64,000 nt of DNA from NCBI GenBank assembly GCA_022432975.1, contig CM039515.1, forward strand, positions 16,029,488 through 16,093,487, in the 5' to 3' direction. The notes beneath the pieces are model-generated. The model saw only the letters and a program-made list of their open reading frames with translations, made no database searches and was not told where the DNA came from. The stretch comes from Begonia masoniana. Lineage: Eukaryota; Streptophyta; Magnoliopsida; Cucurbitales; Begoniaceae. Of the stretch, positions 1-11,563 are shown in pieces. Both the position numbers and the translations under genes were made by a program. Numbering within the stretch: the stretch's first letter is position 1; each line of letters begins with the position of its first letter.

Positions 1-66
1 ACAGAACTCCAAAGTTGCTTCGGTGAGAGTAGCACTAAGTTGGGTTACCACTTGGGAAGCCCTCGT
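1..66 (+). rRNA. 5S rRNA gene fragment (3' part, truncated)
   Basis: Matches the window's 5S consensus from about position 39 to 104, with a 6-nt deletion in the box A region. The match stops at CCTCGT and the next bases are gypsy A reverse transcriptase sequence on the other strand, so the 3' end is lost at the junction. It shows that the DNA left of the transposon nest is also 5S array. Confidence 0.75.
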
Positions 67-67
67 T

Positions 68-1714
68 AACCTTCAGTTGGTAATACCCTGAACGCAAGTC
101 AATCTTTGAAAAAACTTTAGCTCCTTGTAATTTATCAAACAAGTCATCAATTCGGGGCAATGGGTACTTATTCTTAATTGTCAACTTGTTCAATTCCCTG
201 TAATCTATACACATTCTAAGGGAACCATCTTTCTTTTTAACGAAAAAGACAAGTGCACCCCAAGGAGAACTGCTAGGGCGTATAAATCATTTGTCTACTA
301 ATTCCTGCAGTTGGGCTTTTAATTCCTTCAACTCAACAGGCGCCATGCGGTATGGATTCTTAGACACCGGTAATGCCTCGGGGTACGTATCTATTACAAA
401 CTCTATTTCCCTATCAGGTGGCAAGCCAGACAAATCATCCAAAAATGCCCCAGGGAACTCTCGGACTATGGGAATATCCTATAATTCTACTCTATCCTTC
501 ATCCGAACATCCATTACACTAGCCAGGTAACTCTCACATCCATTTTTCAATAATCGATGAATCTGTAAGGAGGATATAATCGGCATTTTACTTATCTTAA
601 GAATAGTTTAGAAGGAATAATGATCACCATTTGGGGGTCGAAAATCAACCATCTCAGATCTACAACTTATTGTGGCATAATGCCTGAATAACCAATCCAT
701 TCATAATATCACCTCATACCCTTTCATGTCAATTACAATCTGTTCTGCATATAGTTTCTTACCTCCTAAGGACACAACATCACCTTTAACAATCTGTTCA
801 GAACGCAGGGACTTCCTTGATGGTAACATAACATTATATGACCTTTCGGCTGGTGAAAGTTCTAAGTTGTGATTGCATACAAACAAGGTTTATATAAACG
901 AGTGTGTGGCTCCTGTATCTATAAGTGTGTAAGCAGCAAAATCACAGATCATAATGGTACCTGTTATGACTGTATGCTACACAGCTTTCTCATTTTCCAT
1001 CATAGCATAAACTCTAGGTGCTACCCTTGTACGGTTCTGATCTGGCGGCATGGGGCAGTCTCTGACTATATGTCCAACCTTATCACATCTGAAACAGCGG
1101 CCAGAACGCAACTTGCATTCTCCAGGGTGGTTCTTCTGACAGGTGGGGCATAAGGGTGCCAGAGGCCTCTTTCCTTTTCCTTGGTCATCATTCTGGTTGT
1201 GAGGCCTCTTCACACCTTTCTGCTGCTGAGGTCCCCTGTTCTGCTGTGGCTGCCAGCCCTTGTTCTGTCGTGGTGGCTGTTGAACATCCTTGGTAGTCTT
1301 CTTTGACTGATCACGCTGCTCATACACTGTTATTTCAGCCTCCTCCATTTCCAAGGCCTTAGATGTGACTTCGGTATACGACACATTGTAGATACCAGCA
1401 GTTTTCACTTTTATATACAAGCTTGGCTTCAGTCCTTGAACAAACTGATAGATCTTATCTTCCTCATCCTCTACCAGACGGGATGCAAACCGAGACAAGG
1501 TCTCAAATCTGCATATGTAATCCGTTACTGAACTAGTCTGTCGTAGATTCATAAACTCCTTTTTCTTACTGGCCCGAACAATTCGATTAAAATATTTGTC
1601 AAAGAAGGCAGTCTTGAACCTTCCCCAGGTCATAGCTCCTGCGTCAGTCGTGCCCTGGATCGAGTCCCACCAATGCCTCGCATCCAGTTCCAAATGATAG
1701 ACGGCACATGTGAC
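68..1714 (-). pseudogene. Gypsy A gag-protease-RT remnant (3' part)
   Basis: Read on the minus strand this is the continuation of gypsy A gag: the retrotransposon gag domain, a Q/P-rich stretch, a CX2CX4HX4C zinc knuckle near 1050-1100, an aspartic protease with DTGATHSF near 895-925, and the RT start ([34 protein letters not shown]) ending at 68. In-frame stops relative to the open homologue in element C lie at 977-979 (TAG), 890-892 (TAA), 701-703 (TGA), 608-610 (TAA) and 287-289 (TGA). It cannot make an intact polyprotein. The first codon after the copia insertion continues the frame that ends at 20655, so copia interrupted a reading frame. Confidence 0.88.
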
Positions 1715-1907
1715 TGTTGACTTAAATAGAGATTAAGTCTAAATATTGTTTTTGATGATGTATTTAATGATAAATATGTAATTTGATTATGTTTATAAAA
1801 TGAGATTATTGAATGAAGCATTTGATTTTAATCCTTTGGAAATACCCTTGAAAATGGTATTTTAGAGTTCTAATAATATTGGTTAAGTGTACAAGGCATG
1901 CATCTGC

Positions 1908-2400
1908 CGATAGAGTACAAGGCGTGCATCTGCCGATAATTTTTCCAAGGCCTGCTTCTACTGATTGCATTCACTAAACGACAAAGAAAAGAAGGTTTCT
2001 GCCGATGGCATCCAAAAGTTACATCTGCCGATAACTTATCAAGATGCATCTACCGGTAGCGCCTTTGAAGCTCAAGACTTGATTCTACCGATGGCTTCTC
2101 AAGACTTGCTTCTGCCGATGACTTTTCAAGACTTGCTTCTGCCGGTGGCTTTTCAAGGCTTGCTTCTGCCCATGGACTTTCAAGACTTGCTTCTGCCGAT
2201 AGCCTTTCAAGATCTTTCTACCGATGAAATCTTAAGGTGCATCTGCCGATACCCTTCAAGCTTCATTTGCCGATAAGTCTAAAGGTACATCTGCCGATGG
2301 AAGGTGAAAATACTCATGCCGATAGCATTACAGCTTGTATCCACCTATGACGCTCCGATTGTTTAAAGGTGCTTCATCCGGTGATCTTCCGCCAAATTTA
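1908..2400 (+). repeat. Dyad-motif array in U3 of the copia LTR
   Basis: About 15 to 20 copies of a motif written CATCTGCCGATA, CTTCTGCCGATG or CTACCGATGG, spaced mostly 20 to 27 bp. The middle part is a tandem of about 24 bp (ACTTGCTTCTGCCGATG plus a CTTTTCA spacer). It lies upstream of the TATA-like box, so it is placed where an LTR enhancer would be. Function is inferred from position only. Confidence 0.75.
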
Positions 2401-2583
2401 AATATATCCGCGAAGCTACAGTGACGTCGTTTTCAACCTTAACTCCAGAACATTAATGGCGATGACGACTTACAACTACGAACGGCAACGGCTACCTGAA
2501 ATTGTACGAAAGCTCTCCAACGGTAACAAAGTTTCTATTATTGGATAAGGAGCATTGAAGTCAAGCCGATTTTGCAGACAGAG

Positions 2584-2590
2584 TATTTAA
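2584..2590 (+). promoter_or_regulatory. TATA-like box of the copia 5' LTR
   Basis: TATTTAA inside GAGTATTTAAGCCGGGG, about 870 bp into the LTR and repeated in the 3' LTR at 20146-20152. No other TATA-like sequence in the second half of the LTR is as good. The start of transcription is not visible. Confidence 0.5.
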
Positions 2591-3097
2591 GCCGGGGTTA
2601 GAGCACAAAGATACAACTTTTTGCGAATTGAATTTCTGAGCCCTAACCTGCAAAAAATCTTATACTCTGTATTATTCTTCTACACCTCTCGATTCGATAA
2701 CTTGAGATTTAATCTTTGAGAGTGTAGTCTGAGCTAGAACTTTGCCAACTCATATATTTGTATAAGGCAGTGGATTGTTGCCCGTGAAGAACAATCCAAA
2801 TTTGTAAAATGCAGTTGATCGGAGCCCGAAATTCCGATCTGTGTATTCTCGTTGAGGAGAAGGTTAAGGATCTTCAAGGGGTGAACCTTGAAGCGTGGAT
2901 GTAGGCAAGATTTGGCCGAACCACGTAAAAACCACTGTGTGTTAAATTTCTCTCTCTCTCTCTTTACTTTGATTGCTTGTGTGATTGCTTTTAATTTAGA
3001 GTCCTACAATAAGAAAGAAATTAATATTTGACTACTTTATTAAAATTTGAAAAGGGTCTAATTCACCCCCCCTCTTAGACAATCTCGATCCTACAAT

Positions 3098-3109
3098 TGG
3101 TATCAGAGC
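3098..3109 (+). other. Copia primer binding site (initiator Met-tRNA)
   Basis: TGGTATCAGAGC, two bases after the LTR end. This is the usual plant LTR-element complement to the 3' end of initiator methionine tRNA, where minus-strand DNA synthesis starts. Confidence 0.85.
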
Positions 3110-3167
3110 AAGGTTGTCTTTGTCTAAGCTTTTTTTTTAAACACTCTGTAATACATATACATTTTCA

Positions 3168-4469
3168 ATGGCATACAACACCAACTTCACACAAGTTGAA
3201 GGTCAAGCTACAAATAGACCTCCATTCTTTGATGGTTGTGATTATGTCTATTGGAAGGCTAGAATGAAAATATTCATTCAAGCCATAGACTACGAGACTT
3301 GGTGTATTATAGAGAATGGTCCTTTTAAGGCCATGAAAACTGTAGATGGGAAAAGTATCCCTAAGGACTCTTCTGAGTTAACTGAGTCCGATAAGAGAAA
3401 TCTGAGCCTTAATGCTAAGGCAGTAAACACCTTGTACTGTGCTCTTAATAGAGATGAATTCAATAGAGTACAAGGGTGTGAAAGTGCTCAAGAAATTTGG
3501 CACTTATTAGAAGTCACACATGAGGGAACTAATCAAGTAAAGGAGAGTAAATTGAGCATGTTAGTTCACGAGTATGAACTTTTTACCATGATAAAGGATG
3601 AGTCTATTTCATCTATGTTTACTCGATTCACTAACATTACTAATGGTTTAAAAGCTCTTGGTAAGATTTACTCAGGTGAAGAACAGGTAAGGAAAATTTT
3701 GAGGTGCCTACCAAGAGCCTGGCAACCAAAGGTGACAGAAATACAAGAGGCTCGGGATCTAAAAGTGCTCAAGCTGGAAGAGCTCATTGGCTCTCTGATA
3801 ACTCATGAGATAACCATGAGGGCCAATGATAAGGAAGATCTCAAAGAGAAGGAGACCAATAAAAAGAAGGATATCGCTCTGAAAGCCTCTTCCAGTAAAC
3901 AAGATATGTCTGAAGAAGAAGAAGAAGAAGAAGATGATGATGAGGATATAGCCCTCATTACAAGGAGGTTCAGTAAGTTCCTCCAAAGAAAAAGGATGCA
4001 AGGAAGGAGATTTCCAAAGGGTGAGAAATTTCACAAGGAGAAGGAAATCACTTGCTTTGGATGTGGAAAGCCTGGGCATATGAAGGCAGACTGTCCACAA
4101 GCAAAGAAGGGTCTCAAGAAATTCAAGAAAAAGGCAATGAAGGCTACCTGGGACGATAGTGAAAGTGATACCTCCTCGGAAGATGAAGAGGTTGCTAATC
4201 TGTGCTTTACGACACACGAGGATGAGGTAAATCTTTCTTCTAGTGAGAGTGACAATGATGAAGGAGATTTAATAGATGCTTTCAATGATTTAGTGAAACA
4301 ATATAGCATGTTAAAAGCTAAATATAACTTGTTGAAAAGAGAAAGTGCAGGCTTACTAGAAAAGCATGCTAAAGAAGTGGACTTGCAGAAAAAGGAAATA
4401 ATTGAACTTAAAAGCAGGAATGAGGATTTAAACAATATTGTCTTGAAATTTACTAATGGCAACAAGTTA
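3168..4469 (+). CDS. gag: Copia gag, first part (interrupted by gypsy D)
   Basis: Starts at the first ATG after the primer binding site. It encodes 434 codons of a copia-type gag: an N-terminal capsid-like region (PPFFDGCDYVYWKARMK, the usual start of the UBN2/retrotran_gag family), an acidic poly-Glu run near residue 250 (GAA repeats at 3916-3933), a basic segment, then a CX2CX4HX4C zinc knuckle CFGCGKPGHMKADC near residues 295-309, an acidic serine-rich region and a predicted coiled-coil C-terminal part. The frame is cut at 4469 by gypsy D, which adds about 26 codons of its LTR before a stop. The rest of gag resumes at 12998 in the same frame, after one AGTTA duplicate. Confidence 0.9.
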
Positions 4470-6394
4470 TGTGACGCCCCGAATTCTCTGAACCCGGTTC
4501 GTCACACAAAACCCGTACACGAACTAAAAACTTCATTCATAATTTAAAATTTTGCAGCGGAATTAATTTAAATAACTTAGAGTTAAACAAAACCATAAAA
4601 TGTTTGGATAATCGGATAAAATGTTCAAGATAATCGACCAAAAGAAATAATGGTTTAAATCACAAAACACTGTTAAGTCTCTAAAGTCAACCACATCTGC
4701 CGGAGGAAAAATCAACAGAAGAAGCAGACACAGCAAATATAAGACTCCTGCCGATGACGTGGACCTGAAGACTTGGAACTGAAAGACATTTCTCGGCGGG
4801 CTGCACCTACCGATGACGTCAACACAACTTCATCTGCCGATAGAAATAAGTCTATATCTATCGATAGAAATAAGGCTACATCTTCCGATGCCTTTACTGA
4901 AGACATCTTCCGATAGAAATATTGATACATCTACCGATGAAAATAAAACTACATCTTCCGGTAGACAAAACTCGCGGTTCCAACTGATAGGAAACAGAAC
5001 AATATTTCAACTTCTCACAATTTATACCAGAACAATACAACTGCAGTAAAGACTTGTCTATTCTATTGAAACCATTCAGAAAACAATTTAAATCTTCATG
5101 TTACTCAACTCCAGTAAAAATCCGGTATTAAAACCAACAGAATACCATTATCAGAAAAGAAAACTCAATATGCATTCAAAACATTGAAGTCTCTACTGTT
5201 ATAAAATTTCAATCTATTTAATTCGAAACATTTACCACTAAACCTTCATCCTAACAGATATCAGTTAAACTGCCCCATCAGCTGTCAGAACATTGTGTAG
5301 ATGCACTCCTCCAACCCAACTAGCCCTCTGTGAACTCAGTAAACACACCTGCTAAAGCTTCTTCACCTACATCACAAAACTCATCTATAAGCCTAATGCT
5401 AAGTAAGTAAAGCAAAAATGTATGAAAAGCTGAAAACATGTCATCCTAGCATGCAGTTTCTACTTTTCTCATCTCTGTTACATATTCGTCGTTATAATCG
5501 GATTCCTCCCTAAATTGGGAGTTGAATCACTTCTCCCAAAGTATGAACATCCCTGTCTCATTAGGAGTTGGATTAATTCTCCTAATAGTGAATATATATA
5601 CTGATCAATGTTCAGATCCACTTCGAAATTGGGAGTTGGATCAGTTTTCCCAAAGTATGATCCCTGGCTCGTTAAGGGTTGGATTAGTTCCCTTAACAGA
5701 AAATGTTTCACATAAATCACTTCAGAATGTTCACTTCCTCACTATATCAAAACATGTAAACTCATTTTCGTATACTTTCAAATATATGATGCATGAAACA
5801 GGAAAACATTCAAACACACAAAAATCCTAATGTTCTGTGATGTAGGCCCGAAGGCACAAGCAAACTTCACTTACCTGGATTCCTAGCAAATGCTCGGTTA
5901 AGAGCTACCTCGGGGGTTTGGTTCACCTATATTCATAAACAGAATGTTAAACCTCAATCTAAGCTATTCAGAAATCTAAGGAGTGGGTTTGGCATTTCTA
6001 TTTATCTAACATTCCCGATTCTGCTCTAATTCTCAAGCAGAATCTCTCACTCGCAACATTATCAAAATGCATACATTGGGATCCTTAAGCTACCTAGGTA
6101 CTAAAATCAGCAATTAATCGAATCTAAACTCACCTTGGTTGGAGGAATCTGTGAGGAAATCGCCTAGAGAGCTCTGCTGGGTTGAGCTGAAAACCGAGAG
6201 TGAAATGAGTATGACGGCTATACCTCATTCAATCTTTCCTTAAATACGTTATCCATAACATAAATTGACAATTACCCTTATGCCCTCACTTAGTTACTCA
6301 TTAACCTAATTGATTTTACCCCTAATTTCATTCTATAAAATTCACACTTAGAAGATTAATAGGTTATTTTAATTCTAATAAACCGGGTGTTACA
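4470..6394 (-). repeat. Gypsy D 3' LTR (left copy)
   Basis: Plus-strand ends are TGTGACGCCCC and GGGTGTTACA. 1925 bp, the same length as the right copy. It carries a dyad-motif block at 4690-4965 and a TATA-like sequence (minus strand TATTTAAG) at 6239-6246. Confidence 0.93.
4690..4965 (-). repeat. Dyad-motif cluster in the gypsy D left LTR
   Basis: On the plus strand: CATCTGCCGG, CTGCCGATGACGTGG, CTACCGATGACGTCA, CATCTGCCGATAG, CTATCGATAG, CATCTTCCGATG, CATCTTCCGATAG, CATCTACCGATG, CATCTTCCGG. One TGACGTCA palindrome (4814-4821) is embedded. In the element's own direction the block is near the 3' end of the LTR, far downstream of the TATA-like box. Confidence 0.75.
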
Positions 6395-6412
6395 ATCTAC
6401 CCTCCTTAAAAG
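6395..6412 (-). other. Gypsy D polypurine tract
   Basis: On the minus strand, an A/G-rich run (AAGGAGGGTAGA) lies directly before the 3' LTR, where plus-strand primers of LTR elements sit. Element B has the same sequence at the same place. Confidence 0.7.
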
Positions 6413-6429
6413 AATTTTGTCCTCAAAAT

Positions 6430-9400
6430 TCAGTACCTGAATAATCTTGGATGCTGGTCCATCATGTCTTGCTGGCGTTCCCAAGTTGTCTCCTCTATAT
6501 TCTGATTATGCCATAAGATTTTCACTAGTGGAACTTCCTTGTTGCGTAATACTTTCACTGCATAATCCAAGATCCTTACTGGTCTCTCCTCATAGGTCAG
6601 TGTAGGTTGAATTTTAATGTTCTGCCGTTCCACAATCTGAGATGGATCCCTCAAGCACTTCTTAAGCATAGAAATATGGAACACATTGTGGATTCCTTCC
6701 ATAGAGTCTGGCAATTGCAGCTCATATGCTGATTTCCCAATCCTCCTCAAGATTGAGAAAGGTCCAACATATCTTGGGTTAAGCTTCCCTCTCTTCCCAA
6801 ATCTTACAACTCCTTTGAATGGTGATACCTTAAGAAAAACCTCACTACCAACTTCAAACTCTAACTCTCTGCGTCTTCTGTCAGCATAGCTTTTCTGTCG
6901 ACTTTGAGCTGTTAAGATCCTCTGACGGATGAGAGCAACCTTCTCAACAGTTTGCTGCACAATATCAGGACCAAGTAACTGTGCTTCGCCAACTTCATCC
7001 CAATACAAGGGTGATCTGCATTTTCGTCCATATAATGCCTCATACGGTGCCATTCCTATTGTTGCCTGAAAACTGTTATTGTAAGAGAACTCTACCAGAG
7101 CTAGGTACTTACTCCAAGAGCCTTGGAAATCTAAAACACATGCACGGAGCATATCCTCTAGAATCTGAATAGTTCTCTCGGATTGTCCATCAGTTTGAGG
7201 GTGGAAAGCTGTACTGAAACTAAGCTGAGTCCCCATTGCCTTGTGCAGACTCTTCCAAAACTTAGATGTAAATCTAGCATCTCGGTCTGAAACTATGGTG
7301 CTTGGAACTCCATGCAATCTAACAACTTCCTGAACATACAACTCAGCAAGTTGATCCATCGAGTATGTCATCTTCATAGGCAGAAAATGGGATGATTTGG
7401 TCAAACGGTCAACTATCACCCAAATTGCATCATGTCCTTTAGTTGTCCTAGGTAATCCCACAACAAAATCCATGGTTATTTGTTCCCATTTCCATTCGAG
7501 AACTGGTAAAGGTTGTAATGTTCCTGAGGGTCTCTGATGCTCGGCTTTAATCTGCTGACAACACAAACATGATCCTACATATTCTGCCACACTTCTTTTC
7601 ATATTTGGCCACCAGTAATGCTGTTTAAGGTCCTCATACATCTTCGTACTCCCAGGGTGAACTGAGAATCTAGAAGAATGAGCCTCAGAAAGAATCTCAT
7701 TCCGAAGTTCCATAATGGCAGGAACAAACCATCTGTTTCTAAACTTAAGGATTCCATCAGAAGAACAGTTAAAGTCTAAATTGTCCGTAGAATCCATACT
7801 TGACTTGTACTTGCTGCATTCATCATCATTTGACTGAGCTTCCTTTATTTTCTCTAGAATTGTAGGTCTTAAGGTTATGGCCGAAAGTATAGCTGTTACA
7901 TTGGATACTGCCTCTAGATTAAACTTTAGGAATTCAGATTCTAAGGCTAATGGTAAGTCAAGAATCAATGCTGAAACTGATGTTGTCACTCTGCTCAAAG
8001 CATCAGCTACTACATTTGCCTTGCCGGGATGGTATTTAATCTCAAAGTCATAATCCTTTACAAACTCTAACCACCGGCGCTGCCTCATATTTAATTCCTT
8101 CTGTGTGAAGATATACTTCAGGCTCTTATGATCTGAAAATATCTCACAAGATTGTCCATACAAGTAATGCCTCCAAATCTTAAGTGCAAAAACCACTGCA
8201 GCTAATTCCAAGTCGTGTGTAGGGTAGTTCTTCTCATGAGTTTTCAACTGTCTAGAAGCATAGGCTATTACCTTTCCATCTTGCATCAACACACAACCAA
8301 GACCAATCTTGGACGCATCACAATAAATACTAAATTTACCATTCTCAGCAGGAAGGGTTAGGATTGGAGCATTGGTCAGTTTCTGTTTTAAAGTCTGGAA
8401 ACTAATTTCACACTCTTCTGTCCAATCATATTTGATATTCTTCCTAGTTAAACGAGTGAGGGGTGTTGCAATTTTTGAAAATCCCTCAATAAATTTTCTG
8501 TAATATCCTGCTAGTCCAACAAAACTCCTAATATCAGTAGCATTCATCGGTCGGGGCCATTCCTTAACTGCTTGAACCTTGGCTGGATCGACTGATATTC
8601 CATCTCCAGAGATCACATGACCCAGAAAGTGAACTCTATCCAACCAAAACTCACACTTGGAAAACTTAGCATAAAGTTGGTGTTGTCTAAGTGTTTCTAA
8701 CACCAAACTCAGATGCTTTGCATGCTCCTCATTAGTACTAGAATAAATCAAAATGTCATCAATAAACACAATGACAAACTTATCCAAATACTCATGAAAC
8801 ACTCTGTTCATAAGGTCCATGAATGCTGCTGGTGCATTTGTCAAACCAAAATACATAACCAAAAACTCATAATGCCCATACCTTGTGCGAAAGGCAGTCT
8901 TTGGGATATCTTCAGATTTAACCTTCAACTGATAATAACCTGACCTCAGATCAATCTTAGAGAAAACTCTTGCACCATTGAGCTGGTCAAATAAATCATC
9001 AATCCTAGGCAGGGGATACTTGTTCTTAACAGTTAACTTATTCAGTTCTCTATAATCGATGCACATGCGCATTGATCCATCCTTCTTTTTGACAAAAAGG
9101 ACAGGTGCACCCCACGGTGAAAAGCTCGGGCATATGAACCCTTTCTCTAACAATTCTTCCAACTGCTCTTTTAATTCCTTGAGTTCTGCAGGTGCTAACC
9201 TATAGAGATTTTTAGACACAGGTTCTGCTCCAGGGTAGACATCTACAACAAACTCAATTTCTCTATCTGGTGGCAAACCGGGAAGGTCATCTAGAAACAC
9301 TTCTTGGAAGTCTTGGACAACAAGGATATTTTGAGGAGTTGCCTTTTCTACAAGTTGTGTATCTAGAACACATGCCAAGAAGCACAAGTACTCCTTGCAT

Positions 9401-10911
9401 GGTGAAGGTCTAAAATTTAAAGAAGTCATAACAGACATTTCCTTACTCTTCTCTGAAGCTTGGAAGGTATGTTTCAAACTACCAGGGGGTTGGAAACTAA
9501 CTATTCGAGTTCTACAATCAATTGTGGCATGGTGTTTAAACAACCAGTCCATTCCTAAGATCACATCAAATCCCAAAATATCCATAACAATAAGATCAGC
9601 AGGTAAACTCACATTTCCTACCAACACATCACTGTCTAGCATCACTTGGTTAGAGTGCATGCTTTCACCAGAGGGTAAAGCGACATTAAACATATGCATG
9701 GAAGGGGTAAACTGTACATCTAACTTATCAGCAAATGCAGATGCAATAAATGAATGCGTTGCACCAGAATCTAATAAAGTAAAAGCAGGCACAGAATTGA
9801 TCATTATGGTACCTGACACCACAGCGGGCTGTTCCTCACTCGACTCCGTCATGGAAAACATCCTTGGCTTAATCATAGCAGGGCCACTCTTAGGAGCTGA
9901 GCAGTCTCTACTAATGTGTCCAACTTTGTTACAATTGAAGCATCTGGTGACTCTAGGCTTCGGGCACTCCTTGAATGTATGTCCAACCTCCTCACAGTTG
10001 AAACATTTTCCAAAGCCCATTCTGCACTCGCCAAGGTGGTTCTTCAAACACTTGGGACACTGGGGGAAATTCCTAACATTCTGTACCTTCCCACTGGACC
10101 CTTGGCTGCTCTGGCCTTCACTAGGCCTCTTCATTCCTCTCTGAGGATGTGGCTGAACAAACCTTTTTGGGGCTTCCTTCGGTCCAGCACACTTCCTTTC
10201 AGCTTCTTCCACTTCCAGAGCAGTGGACACAACTTCACTTAATGTCAAACCCTTAATTCCACAGAATTTAACTCCTCGGTAAATCTCAGGTTTCAGTCCA
10301 TGCACAAACTTAAACACTTTTTCCTCATCCATGTGAGCAAAATGTCCAGCAAACCTGGACAGAGACTCAAACCGCCTACTGTACTCGGCTACAGACCCTG
10401 TCTGCTTCAAGTTCAGAAATTCCAACTTCTTTGCAGTCTGGACAGTGCTGTTAAAATACTTCTCATAGAAAATGTCCTTGAATTGAGACCAAGGCATCGC
10501 CAAAACATCAGTGGCGGTCTCAATAGTTTCCCACCAAAGTTGAGCATCTCCAGCCAGATGAAATGTTGCCAACGTGACCTTGTCCCCCTCTCCAATGTTT
10601 GCACACCTGAACATGCTCTCAATCTTCCTAAGCCATCCTTCAGCAATAACTGGATCAGTTGACTGGCCATCAAACGTGGGTGGTCTAAGTCTCCGGAACC
10701 TATCTCCAGAATTCTCACTGTTAGAACCAGAGTTGGCACTTCCTTGTGCCTCCCGACTCAACAACATTCTTAATTGATCAGACTGTTGACGCACTATATC
10801 AGTTTGCTGACGCATCAATTCGGTCAGCTGCCTAATTACACTAGAGTCCTCTCCACGTCTTGGACTTGGTATTTCTCTTGGTATCCTTGGTCTTCCTGGT
10901 CGTCTAGCCAT
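6430..10911 (-). CDS. gag-pol: Gypsy D gag-pol polyprotein (intact)
   Basis: 1493 codons without a stop. Domains in order, approximate residues: gag with the retrotransposon gag fold (80-240), three cysteine clusters including two CX2CX4HX4C knuckles (about 300-340), aspartic protease [10 protein letters not shown] (about 378), reverse transcriptase with [25 protein letters not shown] and the FIDDIL active site (about 715), RNase H starting at IYCDAS (about 862) with THDLELAA and SDHKSLKY, integrase with an HHCC zinc site (about 1070-1117) and catalytic D, D, E at about 1146, 1205 and 1240, then a chromodomain-like tail ending in TWERQQDMM. All catalytic residues are present, so it may be autonomous. 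The start is the first ATG after the primer binding site. Confidence 0.95.
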   Translation of the reverse strand: MARRPGRPRIPREIPSPRRGEDSSVIRQLTELMRQQTDIVRQQSDQLRMLLSREAQGSANSGSNSENSGDRFRRLRPPTFDGQSTDPVIAEGWLRKIESMFRCANIGEGDKVTLATFHLAGDAQLWWETIETATDVLAMPWSQFKDIFYEKYFNSTVQTAKKLEFLNLKQTGSVAEYSRRFESLSRFAGHFAHMDEEKVFKFVHGLKPEIYRGVKFCGIKGLTLSEVVSTALEVEEAERKCAGPKEAPKRFVQPHPQRGMKRPSEGQSSQGSSGKVQNVRNFPQCPKCLKNHLGECRMGFGKCFNCEEVGHTFKECPKPRVTRCFNCNKVGHISRDCSAPKSGPAMIKPRMFSMTESSEEQPAVVSGTIMINSVPAFTLLDSGATHSFIASAFADKLDVQFTPSMHMFNVALPSGESMHSNQVMLDSDVLVGNVSLPADLIVMDILGFDVILGMDWLFKHHATIDCRTRIVSFQPPGSLKHTFQASEKSKEMSVMTSLNFRPSPCKEYLCFLACVLDTQLVEKATPQNILVVQDFQEVFLDDLPGLPPDREIEFVVDVYPGAEPVSKNLYRLAPAELKELKEQLEELLEKGFICPSFSPWGAPVLFVKKKDGSMRMCIDYRELNKLTVKNKYPLPRIDDLFDQLNGARVFSKIDLRSGYYQLKVKSEDIPKTAFRTRYGHYEFLVMYFGLTNAPAAFMDLMNRVFHEYLDKFVIVFIDDILIYSSTNEEHAKHLSLVLETLRQHQLYAKFSKCEFWLDRVHFLGHVISGDGISVDPAKVQAVKEWPRPMNATDIRSFVGLAGYYRKFIEGFSKIATPLTRLTRKNIKYDWTEECEISFQTLKQKLTNAPILTLPAENGKFSIYCDASKIGLGCVLMQDGKVIAYASRQLKTHEKNYPTHDLELAAVVFALKIWRHYLYGQSCEIFSDHKSLKYIFTQKELNMRQRRWLEFVKDYDFEIKYHPGKANVVADALSRVTTSVSALILDLPLALESEFLKFNLEAVSNVTAILSAITLRPTILEKIKEAQSNDDECSKYKSSMDSTDNLDFNCSSDGILKFRNRWFVPAIMELRNEILSEAHSSRFSVHPGSTKMYEDLKQHYWWPNMKRSVAEYVGSCLCCQQIKAEHQRPSGTLQPLPVLEWKWEQITMDFVVGLPRTTKGHDAIWVIVDRLTKSSHFLPMKMTYSMDQLAELYVQEVVRLHGVPSTIVSDRDARFTSKFWKSLHKAMGTQLSFSTAFHPQTDGQSERTIQILEDMLRACVLDFQGSWSKYLALVEFSYNNSFQATIGMAPYEALYGRKCRSPLYWDEVGEAQLLGPDIVQQTVEKVALIRQRILTAQSRQKSYADRRRRELEFEVGSEVFLKVSPFKGVVRFGKRGKLNPRYVGPFSILRRIGKSAYELQLPDSMEGIHNVFHISMLKKCLRDPSQIVERQNIKIQPTLTYEERPVRILDYAVKVLRNKEVPLVKILWHNQNIEETTWERQQDMMDQHPRLFRY

Positions 10912-11052
10912 TATACTAAATTCCCTGCACAGGGTTAACTGCCCTCATAAACATTTTATAACTAAAGCTAACTTAAACACTTACAGTTGTTGGAGTGCTT
11001 CCATGCAACGATTGGCACTGATGAGTAATCTTTTGAACAGTTTAACTGAATG

Positions 11053-11064
11053 TCTCTGATACCA
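11053..11064 (-). other. Gypsy D primer binding site
   Basis: Minus strand TGGTATCAGAGA, just inside the right (5') LTR; 11 of 12 bases match the initiator-Met tRNA site seen in the copia element. Confidence 0.8.
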
Positions 11065-11287
11065 TACTATGACGCCCCGAATTCTCTGAACCCGGTTCGT
11101 CACACAAAACCCGTACACGAACTAAAACCTTCATTCATAATTTAAAATTTTGCAGCGGAATTAATTTAAATAACTTAGAGTTAAACAAAACCATAAAATG
11201 TTTGGATAATCGGATAAAATGTTCAAGATAATTGACCAAAAGAAATAAAGGTTTAAATCACAAAACACTGTTAAGTCTCTAAAGTCA

Positions 11288-11563
11288 ACCACATCTGCCG
11301 GTGGAAAAATCAACGGAAGAAGCAGACACAGCAAATATAAGACTCCTGCCGATGACGTGGACCTGAAGACTTGGAACTGAAAGACATTTCTCGGCGGGCT
11401 GCACCTACCGATGACGTCAACACAACTTCATCTGCCGATAGAAATAAGTCTATATCTATCGATAGAAATAAGGCTACATCTTCCGATGTCTTTACTGAAG
11501 ACATCTTCCTATAGAAATATTGATACATCTACCGATGAAAATAAAACTACATCTTTCGGTAGA
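11288..11563 (-). repeat. Dyad-motif cluster in the gypsy D right LTR
   Basis: Counterpart of 4690-4965, with TGACGTCA at 11412-11419. Several of the LTR-LTR differences fall inside motifs (CTTCCTATAG here against CTTCCGATAG on the left; CTTTCGG against CTTCCGG). Confidence 0.72.

Larger units (their letters stand above)
1715..3095 (+). repeat. Copia 5' LTR
   Basis: 1381 bp, starting TGTTGACTTAAAT and ending GATCCTACA, matching 19250-20654 almost throughout. The 3' copy is 24 bp longer, mainly because of one extra copy of a 24-bp internal repeat. Both LTRs carry a CT microsatellite near the end (2949-2964 here). The first half holds a dyad-motif array (see 1908-2400), and a TATA-like sequence follows at 2584. 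Confidence 0.93.

Noticed and set aside
3759..4465. Antisense ORFs under copia gag
   Set aside because: Shadows of the gag frame; the sense strand has clear gag motifs.
5478..5830. Small ORFs repeated in both gypsy D LTRs (for example 5478-5720 and 12076-12318)
   Set aside because: They are present in both LTRs because LTRs are duplicated. They show no domain and overlap on opposite strands.
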